From positions 13,689,969-13,753,968 of the forward strand of contig NC_030852.1 in NCBI RefSeq assembly GCF_000208745.1: a stretch of 64,000 nt of DNA. Direction: 5' to 3'. This stretch comes from Theobroma cacao. Its lineage: Eukaryota > Streptophyta > Magnoliopsida > Malvales > Malvaceae. Both the position numbers and the translations under genes were made by a program. Below, in pieces: positions 31,361 through 42,442 of the stretch (its first letter is position 1; each line of letters opens with the position of its first letter). The notes under the pieces are model-generated. The model was not told the origin of the DNA. It was given only the letters and a program-made list of their open reading frames with translations, and did not search any database.

Positions 31361-32720
31361 ATGCCTAAAGGAGTGAAACTGGTTTTGAAAGAATTTAAGG
31401 ATATGATACCAAAACAACTACCCAAGGTCCTACCACCTCGACGAGATGTCGATCACGAGATAGAATTACTCCTAGGAGTCAAGTTGCTTACAAAAAAGCC
31501 ATATAGAATGGCTCCTCTAAAGTTAATGGAGCTAAGGAAACAATTAAACAAGCTGATTCAAGCCAGATTTATTCAACCATCAAAGGCACCTTTTGGGGGC
31601 CTCAGTACTCTTCCAAAAGAAGCAAGGTAGGAGTTTACGATTATGCGTGGATTACTGAGCTCTAAACAAAGTCACAATTAAGAATAAATTTCTTATCCCT
31701 CTTATAGTAGATCTCTTTGACCAGTTGAATTGTGCAAAATACTTCTCCAAATTAGATTTGAGATTGGGATACCATCAAGTGAGAGTGGCTGAGGGAGATG
31801 AATTGAAAACCAGCTACGTAACGCAGTATGGCGTATTTGAATTTCTTGTTATGCCTTTTGGACTAAACAATGCTCCTGTTACCTTTTGCACATTGATGAA
31901 TCAGGTGTTCCATGATTATTTGGACAAGTTAGTGGTAATTTACTTAGACAATATCGTAGTGTATAGTTCGACCTTAGAGTAGCATCAATGACACTTGCAG
32001 CAGGTCTTCCAAAGGCTATGCGACAACCAATTGTATGTAAAAAGAAAGAAATGTGCATTTGCATAAACCTGAATTCAGTTCCTTGGCCATATAATTGAAC
32101 AAGGGCACATCCGGATGGACATGTAGAAGGTGAAAGCTATCAAAGAATAGGCTACCCCTAAGAATACAACTAAGTTTTGTTCATTCTTAAGGCTAGCCAA
32201 TTATTATTGTAGATTTGTGGAAAGATATTCAAAAAGGACAATAACACTGACAGAATTACTGAAAAAGGGACAGAAATGAAGTTGGATGCCATAGTACCAA
32301 GAAGCCTTTGAAGGGTTGAAAGGCGTGATGATGACGGATTTTGTTTTATCACTCTTCAATATTGCAAAGCCCTTCGAGGTACAGACGAATGTATCAAACT
32401 TTGCCCTTAGAGGAATGTTGTTACAAGAAGGACACCGGTTGCATTCGAAAGTCGAAAGTTGAATAAAGTTAATAAGAGATACATAGCATAGGAGAAAGAA
32501 CTACTAGTAGTGATTCACTATTTACGGGCCTGGCGACACTACTTACTAGGATCACAATTTGTGGTTAAGATAGACATCACAGTCGTAAGTCACTTCCTCA
32601 TACAACTAAAACTTACAGTTAAACAAGCGAGACGGTAAGAGTTCCTAATTGAGTTTGATTTCTCCTTCGAGCATAAAGTTGGAAAAGCGAGCCGTGTGGC
32701 AGACGCCTTCCGTAAGAAGG
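31361..32720 (+). pseudogene. Gypsy RT and RNase H (YLDN active site)
   Basis: RT starts VLKEFKDMIPKQLPKVLPPR, VDHEIELL, KKPYRMAPL and GFIQPS-like text (ARFIQPSKAPFG). After a stop at 31628 it continues SKLDLRLGYHQVRV and EFLVMPFGLNNAPVTF. The catalytic motif is VIYLDNIVVYS, so the second Asp of YLDD is Asn. RNase H follows from about 32340 in broken frames (PFEVQTNVSNFALRGMLLQ, HYLLGSQFVVKID, FEHKVGKASRVADAF). Catalysis is lost twice over, by substitution and by stops. Confidence 0.85.
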
Positions 32721-34104
32721 TCAAATTCGCACCTCTAAGAGTTATCACACCAACAACAACCAGCAAAATAACCACAAATATCTGTAATCTTATTGAGAAA
32801 AATTTACATCAAGACCCCCAAGCAATGACCATTATGAAGTTGGTGGAGAGTGGAAAGTTGAAATACTTTTTGGTGGAAAATAGACTCTTACTAATGAAGG
32901 GACTACGTATATTTGTTCTAAGAGCGGGAGAGCTTAGGTAGAAATTAATGCAGGAATGTCACAACACTTATTGGGCAAGAAATCAAGGTCAGCAGCTAAT
33001 CGTTGCACTACTAAAACAGGGTTACTATTGGTGTCATATGTGATAAAATGTGATGGATTGTACGAAGACATGCCTCATTTACTGGCAAGACAAAATAGAC
33101 AAACAAAGACTAACGAGAATGCTTGAACCTCTGCTAATGCTAACCAAACCATGGGAAAATATTTCCTTAGACTTTATTGTAAGACTTGCTAAAATGGGAG
33201 ATATGATAGCAATCTGGATAGTGGTGGACCATTTCTTCAAGTACGCGACGTTCATTCCGATGTAGAAGTTTGGCTCAACAAAAGAAACGACTCGTACGAT
33301 TTTTAAACATGTGATAAAATATTATGATGTTTTTAAGAGCATTATCAACGACGAAGATCCAAGGTTTATAGGCTTTTTTTCAGAAGAAGCTTTTCAAGTT
33401 ATTAGGGTTATAACTCAATATATCTTTCAATTATCATCCACAAAATAGATGGTTTAACAGAACAGTTCAATGGGTTGTTGGAAGAATACTTGCAGAACTT
33501 TATAAAATTAACCTAAAAGAATTGGCACAACTTACTAGATGTGGCTCAATTATGTTTCAACTTATAGAGGAGCTCAGCCACTAATAGAACCCCTTTCGAG
33601 GTCGTCACCGGACAACAACCTAGACTTCCCCATACTTTAGTGGAATTGTATAGCGAGAATAGTCCTCGAGCTTTCAACTTTACTAAAAAGTGGAGACAAA
33701 ACATTGAAATTGCCAAAGCCTATTTAGAGAAAGCCTTCAGCCGTATGAAGAAGTAAGCAGATAGAGATAGAAGGGAGCAACACTTTAAGGTGGCAGACCT
33801 AGTGCTAGTAAAGTTAGTACTCGAACAACTTCGATTCTTAAGGAAAAGAGATCGAAGACTAGTACGAAAGTATAAAGGTCCAATACCGGTTGTAGCTAAG
33901 GTGGGGAAGATTTCCTACAGGATTGATCCACCAAAGTGGATGAAGGTACACCTTGTGTTTCACATCAGCAACCTGAAGTCGTTCCATGTAGATCCAGTAG
34001 ATGCCAGCAAGAGTCAAGCCACAAGAGCTGCCATCAGCACCAAGCCACCATCACAACACCGTGTGGAGGAGATTTTGGCAAGAAGGATGACGATCATCAA
34101 TTGA
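32721..34104 (+). pseudogene. Gypsy integrase with chromodomain-like C-terminus
   Basis: The zinc-binding part is degenerate (MQECHNTYWARNQG, then GYYWCHM). The integrase core has LTKPWENISLDFIVRL with the first Asp, then IVVDHFFKYATFIP. After stops the second half is only partly readable (SIINDEDPRF). The C-terminal GPY/F-like segment reads LVRKYKGPIPVVAKVGKISY. Then KVHLVFHISNLK is followed by HRVEEILARR, the beginning of a chromodomain of the kind that targets chromoviruses to heterochromatin. The frame stops soon after. The overlapping ORF at 33936-34163 is another frame of the same DNA. Confidence 0.8.
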
Positions 34105-34245
34105 TGACCGACACAAGAGTACCTAGTGAGATGAGAAGGTTGGGGCTAGATAAGATCACCTAAGAGAAGGAAGTCAATCTTCGTGCCTTTCAGTAGAAGA
34201 TTTAAGAAATCCAAGCCAACTAGTCAACGTGGACGTTGATAGATT

Positions 34246-34258
34246 GAGTGGGGGAGGA
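34246..34258 (+). other. Gypsy polypurine tract
   Basis: AGTGGGGGAGGA immediately precedes the 3' LTR start at 34259. Confidence 0.85.
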
Positions 34259-34675
34259 TGTCATGAGCCAACCTTGTATCAGATTATGATAGGGTAGAGT
34301 TGTCTAAGAGATTGAGTTTTTTGTATTTGTAAGGGAAATGTCCCTTTTTCGAACATTGTAATGGCTCGTGGTGACATCTCTAGAAATACTTGTTAGGTTT
34401 TTAGGGAGAATGACCCTTTAGGAAAAGAATATCCTCATCTTAAGCATTGTAATAGCTATTCGTAAAGTACTTGTAAAATCTCGTAAACTCTTTATAGGGG
34501 GTGAGTAGTCGGCGAATTCTTGGGTTGCATCATTGGTAAAGGTATGTTTGTAACGAATCATCTAGGGCTACCCCTATGGCTTGACGATGGCGTGTCTTGG
34601 TCCCTTTGTACTCATTTTCATATTAATAAAATATTTTCTTTTTTTATGGCTTAGTAGTTGCATACTGTCGTGACG
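34259..34675 (+). repeat. Gypsy element 3' LTR, left part
   Basis: Closely matches 29128-29530 of the 5' LTR up to AGTTGCATAC, where solo LTR 2 is inserted. Confidence 0.87.
34671..34675. repeat. Target-site duplication CATAC, left copy
   Basis: Adjoins solo LTR 2; the identical right copy is at 36952-36956. The 5' LTR of the host element shows the empty-site version (GTTACATATATGGCATTCGG). Confidence 0.9.
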
Positions 34676-35550
34676 TGCGGGTCCGGTAACCAGTCCGCCA
34701 GACGCGGGCGAAAATTAAAATCAGTGTGGGAGTCGCCACCAATCTTTTTATCTGAGGTGTGATTGGTCACCTATTAACCCGATTCTAATCGACGAAGTCC
34801 TAAATTAATTTTAGGTCCGTCGAAAGAACGAGAACTGATCCACGTTTTTTTTAGAGATGGGTTCGGGAGTACGGTTACGCACGGAGAAGGGTTAGCACCT
34901 CCATGGCGCTCGTTCTACGAACGGTACCATTTAATCTTAAGTTATCTTAATATAGCCTTTTCTTAATTTAATCCCTACTTTATTAATTAAATTTTTATTG
35001 AATTGACAGACTGAGTTTTTTATTTGGCTTTACGTATGCACATGATGCGAGCGTAAAATGATGTCATGACTTGTTTATTTTAAATGATGGAGTCGGTAAT
35101 CTTTTATTGGAAAATTATTCGAAGACCATGCCAACGCTTTGGTGAAATCTCGAAATTCTCCTCACCTAGAGATATCCCCGCAAGAACTCATCTCTACAAG
35201 CTCCTCGGGGAAATCCCATCATTGGGATTCCCGCGCCATTTGTAAAATAAGAGCGGCATGCAATGACAGTATAAAATGATGATATCTACATGCACGCGTT
35301 TATTGATTGTTTAAAAAAAAATTTTGATTATTTATTATTTGGTATTTATTATTTTTCGTTTATATGTACTTTATTTTTTGGTTTTCTATTTAAATCCATA
35401 TTTGTTGTTGGTCAATTTTTTGACTTGATTACAAAGCTTATCTAATAAATAATTAATTAATTTTTAAACGATTGGATTAACTTTATTTAGTAATATTTAT
35501 TTAAATTAATTCGAATGTAACAAAATTTTCCTACATATATTATTTTTTAA

Positions 35551-35816
35551 CAATGACTATTTGACTTAATGGGTTTTGAAATCTAGAGTTCAGATTTATC
35601 CCGACGCTTCGGTGAAAATTCGTCTCGAACTTCGCACCCGAAAAACATCCAAACGAAAAAGGCAACTCTTTGCCCCTTTTAGNCAATGATTATTAGGCTT
35701 AATAGGTTTTGGAGTTTAGAGTTCGGATTTATCCCGACGCTTCGGTGAAAATCCGTCTCTGACTTCATACCCGAAAATATCCACCGGAAAGAGGCAACTC
35801 TTTGCCCCCTTTTTGG
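35551..35816 (+). repeat. Two-copy 133-bp tandem module, N at the junction
   Basis: Copy 1 is 35551-35682 and copy 2 is 35684-35816. Both contain CCCGACGCTTCGGTGAAAA and AGGCAACTCTTTGCCCC. The single ambiguous base (N, 35683) lies exactly between them. Confidence 0.88.
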
Positions 35817-36117
35817 TGGTAATACTCAAATATTTATTCCAATTATATTATTTATTTATTTTTTTCATTTTATTACTATCATTATTTTTTATTTTATTTT
35901 TTTGATTTTTAATATTAAATATAAATATTTATTCCTAAAAAAAAAAAATGATAAATGCATTTAAATTAAAATGGGCTAGACCCAACACTAACAAACCCAA
36001 GCAAAAAAAAGAAAAGGGTTATACCTTGTTGGGCTGCGATTGGCCCAATTCGGTGGTCCGAAGGAGCCCAAGTCTGTTACGCCCGGCCTACCTCCTGAGA
36101 TCCACAAAGCAGCGTTC

Positions 36118-36214
36118 AAAACGCACCGTTTGGTGCCTGTGGGGGTGCTCAAAACGACGTTGTTTGGGCTTGGACCTTCCGTCTTCAGCTACCCCACTGA
36201 AACGGCACCGTTTT
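36118..36214 (+). promoter_or_regulatory. Three imperfect palindromes upstream of the LTR TATA box
   Basis: AAAACGCACCGTTT (36118-36131), AAAACGACGTTGTTT (36151-36165) and AAACGGCACCGTTTT (36200-36214) precede TATAAAA at 36232. The same class of motif sits upstream of the TATA box in solo LTR 1, suggesting repeated binding sites for an LTR activator; the factor is unknown. Confidence 0.5.
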
Positions 36215-36231
36215 GCTCTTTTTCCTTTGGG

Positions 36232-36238
36232 TATAAAA
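36232..36238 (+). promoter_or_regulatory. Probable LTR TATA box (TATAAAA)
   Basis: GGGTATAAAAACCCC followed 35 to 60 bp later by a CT-rich leader; it is positionally equivalent to the TATATAAG of solo LTR 1. Confidence 0.65.
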
Positions 36239-36585
36239 ACCCCTTTTTAGCTTTTTTTATCCATTTTCCATTTTTTTTCTCTCTCTAGCCGCACCCTCTC
36301 CCTTTTCTCTAAAAAATTTTCTTTTTTCTCTTCGCCGGCGTCGGCGTCCTCCCCTCTCTTCTCGTCGGCCTCTCTCTCTCTTCTCTCTACTCGCCGATCG
36401 ATCCCTCTCTTTCCCTCTCCTTCGGCTTCCTCTTCTCTATTTCTCTCCCCGGCGGATCTCTTCGCCTTCTGTCAGTCGATCCCTCTCTTTCGTTGGCCTC
36501 TTTTTCTCTTCTCTCTACTCGCCGGCCGATCCCTTTCTTTCCCTCTCTTCGGCTTCCTCTTCTCTTCTCTCTCAGATCTAAACCC

Positions 36586-36587
<2 letters not shown>

Positions 36588-36634
<47 letters not shown>
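36588..36634. repeat. 47-base poly(T) run
   Basis: Uninterrupted T run within solo LTR 2; the length is probably uncertain in any assembly. Confidence 0.9.
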
Positions 36635-36635
<1 letters not shown>

Positions 36636-36724
36636 TGGCTAGGCTCTTTTGTTGGTAGATCTAGGATCTTGTTTTTTTGTGTCTGTCCCCCCCCTTGATT
36701 TTTTTGCAGGTGCCCTTTTAAAGA

Positions 36725-36756
36725 GCCGGGTTGTCCAAAAATTTGGACAACCCGGC
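36725..36756. repeat. Perfect hairpin in solo LTR 2
   Basis: 15-bp arms (GCCGGGTTGTCCAAA and its complement) with a 2-base loop. A smaller perfect palindrome, TGGGCGTACGCCCA, lies at 36827-36840, and TCTGGC/GCCAGA arms enclose the stretch between about 36768 and 36792. Confidence 0.9.
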
Positions 36757-36951
36757 GATGGGGTTCTGGCACCAGGGAGTTGGTGGCCAGACCCCCATTA
36801 TGCGTGGTGGTTGGGGAAGGGATGGCTGGGCGTACGCCCAACCATACCTCTCTTCTTCTTTTTTTTTTTAATTTAATTTTTTAATATACTTTTTTATATT
36901 TTAGTTTATTTTATTATTTATTATTATATATATATATTTTAGGTGTCTACA

Positions 36952-37045
36952 CATACATGACATTCGGTACGCCCTATGATTTTGATGTGCATTGTCTTAG
37001 CCTAATTTGTTGCTATTATTAGTATGGTTCATGAACGTATATAAG
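36952..37045 (+). repeat. Gypsy element 3' LTR, right part (starts with the right CATAC copy)
   Basis: 36952-36956 is the right CATAC duplication. After it ATGACATTCGG and GCCCTATGATTTTGATGTGC match the 5' LTR from about 29530. Similarity fades after about 37045. Confidence 0.82.
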
Positions 37046-38035
37046 CCAAGCACTCATTGGCTCAAGCTCAACTAGTTCATCAAACTGATATCAAGCAAGG
37101 ACCCGAGGATAGTTATCAGAACCATATCAGTCTGACAGTCGCACCGACTGACCTATTGACCAGAGACTATCCATTTCAGTTCTTTTATTAGATTATTCAT
37201 GTTGAAGACCTACTAAAACTGGTGAACCAAATGTTTATTGACTCAAACAGGTTTGTTTAGTCTGAATACAATGGCTTTTAAAGCCTTGTCAATGTTGTAT
37301 TCCACTATTTGTAATTTGCTAAGAAACATTATTGACTACTTTGTCATTTCCTAAAATAGCCAAAGGGCTAAAACTATTAATTACTCCATAAGAAAAGTTG
37401 TAAAACAAGACAAAGGATAATCATGTGTTGAACTATCTATAATCTTCTTGTTTTTTGGTCGAAATATTACCTCTTTTCTTTATTTACTATTTCTTTCACT
37501 TTTTGTTGGTTTTTTTTTTTTAATTTTGGGAAGGGGGAATCAAATTTGTTTTTTAAACAAATAAATCATGCACTAACCAATAAACCCAATGTTTGAGTAT
37601 TTTCATGTTTTGTTGATTTTTAATTGTTTATCATAAAATTTTTAAATTATTTTTTATTTAAATTCTACTAATTTAAATACATGTAAATACTGTAATCTCT
37701 TATTTTTAAACTTTTTAATGAGTTTCATATCATTCATTTATCAAATTATCTAAAATATTTTGTTACTTTTTACATCCTTTGTAAGTTTGGCAATATATTT
37801 AATATTTAAAATAATACTTTTTACAGCTCTATTAACTTTCATCACTTTCATCCCCAACCACAAATAGGTAGTCAACACGATATTAGGTTCCTTTCATTCT
37901 TCTTATCTGTGTTTTGTACCATTGAATAGCCAGCAGCAATGAGAAAATGTAAATTACAAAAAAAAAAAAGGCTAAAATAACTAACGCAACCATCAATCAT
38001 GTTGCATAAGCAATTAATGCAATATTTAACAATAC
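37046..38035. other. AT-rich intergenic or intronic DNA
   Basis: No coding segment recognised. The exon following exon 6 of the HDC1-like gene should lie in this direction, but I could not find it. The 37046-37260 part is compositionally different and may be decayed LTR or another repeat. Confidence 0.4.
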
Positions 38036-41000
38036 CTGCACGAATGTGTCTCTAAGTACAGAACTTCACCCTTCTTCAAACGAGCAGATGTATAAAGGGG
38101 CTTCTTACGGCCCTTGTCAGCAACCATACTGATACTATACTTAATCCTGTGATAGTAGCAATGACCACATAAATACTTAAACTGTGAAAAAACTGAAAGA
38201 TACAAGAACTGGAACAATATCGACAACAAAATTATAGTGTAACCAGCCGCAGCATAATAAACACAATTAAACAAATGACATTCATGACAACTTCACACTC
38301 AATAAAAATTCAGGTGCTTAACAGGTTCAGATACTAAACACCAATCGCTCAAAAATTAGACTGTTGTATGTCCACCAACACATCCAAGTGGATACTATTC
38401 CGTTCCACCATTAGGATTTCATTGATTGCTATTATTTATGGACTCCCTTATTTGTTTAGCACTGGTGCCCTAGCCAAAAAAAAAAAAAGTAGAATTGAAA
38501 CTATCTTTCTGCTCTTCTGGCAAAAAATAAAAAATAAAAAAGACTATCTTTCTGCTCTCTCAACTGGCTCCATTTCTTTCTTTAATTCGCATTTACTCCT
38601 GTTTTCCTCTATTTCTCCCCTTTCTATCTCTATCCCTTTTCTTTCTCACTTCACTCTCTATTCTCGATTCTTTCCTCCTTGTGTTGCATCATATGATCTT
38701 AAAATGATCACATGGTGCCAACATGACAAGAATTCTTCCTTATTTTGGCACCGCTTCTAGAGCAGACTTCAAAAAGCTCAAGCACTGCAAAACAAGGGTT
38801 CTGAAGGAGGGGAAAAAAAGAGAAGCTAAACTTGAGCTTCTGTGGTAGTTAAAATCAGCTTCTTGAGTCTAAAAGCTGGACCTTGACATTAAAACTTCCG
38901 AGAAGAGCTGTAATAAGTTCACACACATTAATAACATTTCAAATAGAAAACAGAATTTTAGTTATTCAAATAATTTTAATATGACAACATTTTCCGAAAA
39001 TCCTAATTCAACATACTGTAGTTCCATATTAAGAGACACATGTTCCAAATCTCTCTAACGATTCAGGAAGGATCAGTCACTTAGTTAACAACTCTAGAAA
39101 AATGAAGAATCTTAAATTTAAATTTGAATCTTCAATTGTAAAATATCAAGGCATTTGTGTATTAAACACGTCCAAATATGTATAAGCATCATACAAATCT
39201 TAAAAACTCAAGAAAAGATATCAGAAAAAAGTCTTGAAGGTACCAAGGCTCATTGCATAGATTGTATTGTATTGTAACTTCTCATACAAATCTTTGTTGT
39301 CATAAGGTATTCTGAGAATTTAAAAGCATCAAGTAAGCTTATTTGTATTTGATAAATGGAAATACAACACATTAGATGATTACAACAGCAATAAAAAGTA
39401 AGATTTCAACAATATGAAGTACAAAAGCTCTACATTCCTCAACCATTTTCGAAATCCTTAACCCTCTTAATGAACTGCTGCTAGACAAACTACGCAGATA
39501 CCATAAAATTGATACCACAAACTTAAAAAGAAGGCAACATATCCAACTTTGCAGCAATTTTTTCTACCATTTAATTATTATTACAATGCAGGTACATGCA
39601 TTCCTGCGCAACAATTTACTACTGCCTAGAAAAAATACACACACACAGATATGCATATAGTTCAAATTCTGTGATACCCAAAATGATATTTTCCCAAGAG
39701 CTGTAAACTTATTTCCCAATTGCGACCATGGATTATTAGCTCTGGAGTGCCAAATAATGTAAGATACCATAAAAGTTCTGATAAGGCAAGAGCATTGACA
39801 TGCTACGCAGAGTAATTAAAACTACAATTTATAAAAATAGCTCCATTTTGATAAATAAAAAAATTAAAAATTAAAGAGAAAAACGACCAGGGAACTACAA
39901 ATCTAACTTCAAGAAATTAGATGAATAAGGCGGGAAATGCTGAAGCTGCTGCCCTAGTAGTCGTCATCCTTTCTATAGCTACTGGAGCAAGGGTAGGCTC
40001 CACGATTGATAAATGTGTAAGGCATTGGCTTGGCTCCAAATCAATGGTTCCACCTCCTTTCTGAATTATAATATAGTAAGCAACACAATAAGTAAGAAGC
40101 GAAAAACATTATAGTCATTTATGAATTTTAAATCAAGACAAAGCAAAATCAAGAAACATTATGGGTATTTCACGCACTTATGAAAACTAATTCGACAAAA
40201 AGAAAAGGATCAGAAACTTGTAACTTTAACAATGCAGCACCGTTCAACACTATAACTACCCCCAAGCACGGGAACGAACATTGTTCCTAGGTCTAGATGT
40301 GTACCCTAACAATAACATTAGTGTTATAATGTTAGAATGATGCATAAAAACAGTTTTGCAATAGGAAATAGCAGAAATAGAGTAGCAGAGAATAAATAAT
40401 ATCACAAAAATATGAAGAAACCAAAAAACCCAATCAAACCATGATGTTTGGTTTGGCTCAGCTAAACTTTGGTCCACCTGATGGCAAAACCATTCAATGC
40501 AGTTCAAAACTGGGTTGTGATTCTAGAAAACCCAAATAGTGAGAATTAAATTTTATTAAATTTTTTTATCAATTTAAATGCTTATTTGTCTTTAAAAGTA
40601 GTTACTTCGTTTTAAGTCCAAACAGGTTGACGCATCAAGTAGTGCTCCGATACTGTTTAATTTTACTCATGCAGTGACTAAGTTTATTGTTTATGTAGCT
40701 GAGCTGCTGAGGCATATGTTTTTCGGTAACTGGAATGGTAGAAAAGTAAGATACAGCTGAATTTGGACTTACAATCTTGTGGAGGCAGAACACGGATAGT
40801 AGCACACAACTCTTGGATAGCAGGTGGAGGCGGTGAAGCAGTAGGGCGGCAGTAACCAGTATGCATAAGAACTAGAAAGCAACATCCCAATATCAATACA
40901 GAAAATAAGTAAATTGCTAATATGATTTACATGGCCAAGGAAGGCTAAACCCTACAGACTTCATATTCCCAACCCCACATACTAGCAACAAGATCAGAGG

Positions 41001-41322
41001 CATCTGTGTAAATATCAGTCCCCCATAGCTGGCCACCTCTAACCTGCACATAATGCACTTATTTAACTTTAAAAGAATGATAAGTAAAGCATCTAGTAGG
41101 TCCATAAAATCTTCATCCAATTTTGAAATATAAAATAATTCTATGTCTTGTTTTGACCATGTTCCTCTGGGTTCTTTGTCCATGTAAGACTGGTAATTCA
41201 AGCAGAAGGAACTTGATTGAGCCCTACTATTCACTTGATCATCAGTAGAACCTTGGTTTTGTTCTGAAGTAAGGGAGTTTTCTTCATTATTAGCATTTTC
41301 CTCGTGAAAAGTTTTTCGAGTA
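38036..41322 (-). pseudogene. HDC1/Rxt3-like histone deacetylation complex protein, multi-exon fragment
   Basis: Six minus-strand exons spell the conserved Rxt3 region of plant HDC1-type proteins, nuclear partners of histone deacetylase complexes. Exon 1 (41322-41103): DKEPRGTWSKQDIELFYISK, LDEDF. Exon 2 (41043-40983): RGGQLWGTDIYTDASDLVA. Exon 3 (40871-40773): LMHTGYCRPTASPPPPAIQE, IRVLPPQD. Exon 4 (40305-40225): RNNVRSRAW, VERCCIVK. Exon 5 (40060 to about 39935): KGGGTIDLEP, VEPTLAPVAIER, TTRAAAS. Exon 6 (38146-38036): IKYSISMVADKG, KKPLYTSARLKKGEVLYLET. Most boundaries keep AG acceptors and GT donors (GTATGT, GTAAGT), and the codon phase is preserved. Defects: the exon 1 donor is missing, exon 4 has lost roughly a dozen bases after SRAW and is out of frame, the exon linking 5 and 6 is not found, and both gene ends are absent. 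I infer a pseudogene derived from a genomic copy. Confidence 0.8.
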
Positions 41323-41935
41323 CTGCAAAGAAAATAGAATAACAAAAACGTAAACCAGCGACTGCACATAATGTCAGAAATGATTAGACAAACAGAAAAA
41401 ACAAGAAAACAAGCACCCTTATTTATAGAATTTCTTGTCATCAAAAGAGATATCATAACATCAATGGAAGCAATTGATACCCAAAGCATGGTGAAGTTTA
41501 GATGAACGTACCCTCAACCTACTCTAACAACAGTTCCACTCAAAGTAGCATTGGTAAATTTATACAAATACATTGGGGGGCGGAAAAAAAGAGAGGTAAG
41601 CATGCCCTTAAGATGCCAAAAATTAAATTGCAATAAAAAAATGCAATGTCTTGATTGAATTGGGATGCATTACACAAAAATTATGAAAATGGAAGTGCGA
41701 AGCCTACTAGACATAAAGTTCCAGCCAGCTGCAACTCTAGTTAAAAGATTCTAGGACTTTCGATTCATCAACGGTATTTTTGATGTTTTGGCATCTTTCT
41801 TCTGCATAATAAGACAGATTAAGGTCTGGTAGAAGACAATAACACTGAATCAGGAAAGATAATATAAATGACTATTCTAATGCTAAAAGTTCTTTGCATG
41901 ATGGGGGAAGCATGGTAACTTTTTCTCGTGAAAAT
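41323..41935. other. Intergenic or intronic DNA, possible further HDC1-like exon
   Basis: Upstream (minus sense) of HDC1-like exon 1. A possible exon starts at 41801 after TATTATGCAG and reads NTVDESKVLESFN in one frame. I cannot confirm that it belongs to the gene. The rest is AT-rich. Confidence 0.35.
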
Positions 41936-42361
41936 TGTGAAACTATCTCTAAATAGTTACTCAAAATCTTACCTAATCAATAAAATAAAGAAAGAAAGAA
42001 ATCACGTACACCCACAAGAATACAAGAATTTAAGTGGTTCGATCTTTTGATGACTTATGTCCATGAGCACAACAACAGAGAAAGATCCACTAAAAAAATA
42101 ATCAAGAGATTACAAGAACAGTCTCAAACCCACAATATTTATCTCACATACACTCAAATCACTCTCTCTAAATCTAGATATTAACTATTCTTTAACCCCA
42201 TAAGATCCTTTTATAGGGTCAAGTGCAATAATCTTACCCTAATATAATTAAGATATGTTATTCTAGTCTAATTAAATTTAAAAACTATCTCAACAAGGTA
42301 TACTAATTTAATTAGAATTAAACTATCCTAATCAAATTACAAATCAAGACTATCCTAGCAA
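41936..42361 (-). repeat. Copia D 3' LTR
   Basis: Aligns throughout with 45395-45828: shared blocks include TTTAATTAGAATTAAACTAT (plus strand), AACCCCATA and AGTGGTTCG/ACGTGGTTCAG. A decayed purine-rich tract lies just beyond 42361. Confidence 0.85.
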
Positions 42362-42442
42362 ATCTCTATCTTAGGCTTGAATTCATCAAGCTCCACCTTA
42401 TGAACCAATCTCTATTGACATCGCTAATGCTCTAAAGGCCCC

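Larger units (their letters stand above)
34676..36951 (+). mobile_element. Solo LTR 2, Ogre/Tat-like Ty3/gypsy family (2276 bp)
   Basis: Same family as solo LTR 1, opposite orientation. It starts TGTCGTGACGTGCGGGTCC, then GTCGCCACCAATCTTTTTA, and ends TTTTAGGTGTCTACA, with perfect CATAC duplications. It has CG-rich modules (35100-35230, 35551-35816), three imperfect palindromes upstream of TATAAAA (36232), a CT-rich leader (36280-36590), a 47-base T run, and three hairpins near the 3' end. The minus-strand Lys-rich ORF at 36578-36841 is only the complement of the T run. No coding region is present. Confidence 0.87.
29128..37045 (+). mobile_element. Ty3/gypsy element, probable chromovirus (3' LTR split by a solo LTR)
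   Basis: Plus-strand element: 5' LTR 29128 to about 29703, a primer-binding site matching initiator-Met tRNA, gag, protease, RT, RNase H, integrase and a chromodomain-like tail, a polypurine tract, then a 3' LTR from 34259. The 3' LTR is interrupted at 34675/36952 by solo LTR 2. Past that insertion the LTR resumes with GACATTCGGTACGCCCTATG, matching GGCATTCGGTATGCCCTATG of the 5' LTR. Similarity is lost after about 37045, so its right end and target duplication are undefined. All genes carry stops. Confidence 0.87.

Noticed and set aside
36578..36841. Minus-strand 87-codon ORF with a long Lys run
   Set aside because: It is only the complement of a 47-base T run and hairpin DNA in solo LTR 2; no domain.
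38368..38760. 130-codon plus-strand Ser/Ile-rich ORF
   Set aside because: No recognisable domain; it lies in an intron-like stretch of the minus-strand HDC1-like fragment and is low complexity.
40256..40507. ORF ending RNNVRSRAWG taken as a separate gene
   Set aside because: Only its last residues are coding: they are exon 4 of the HDC1-like fragment; the rest is intron.
40917..41489. 190-codon ORF taken as one protein
   Set aside because: It runs through intron DNA; splice signals and family motifs divide it into exons 1 and 2 of the HDC1-like fragment.
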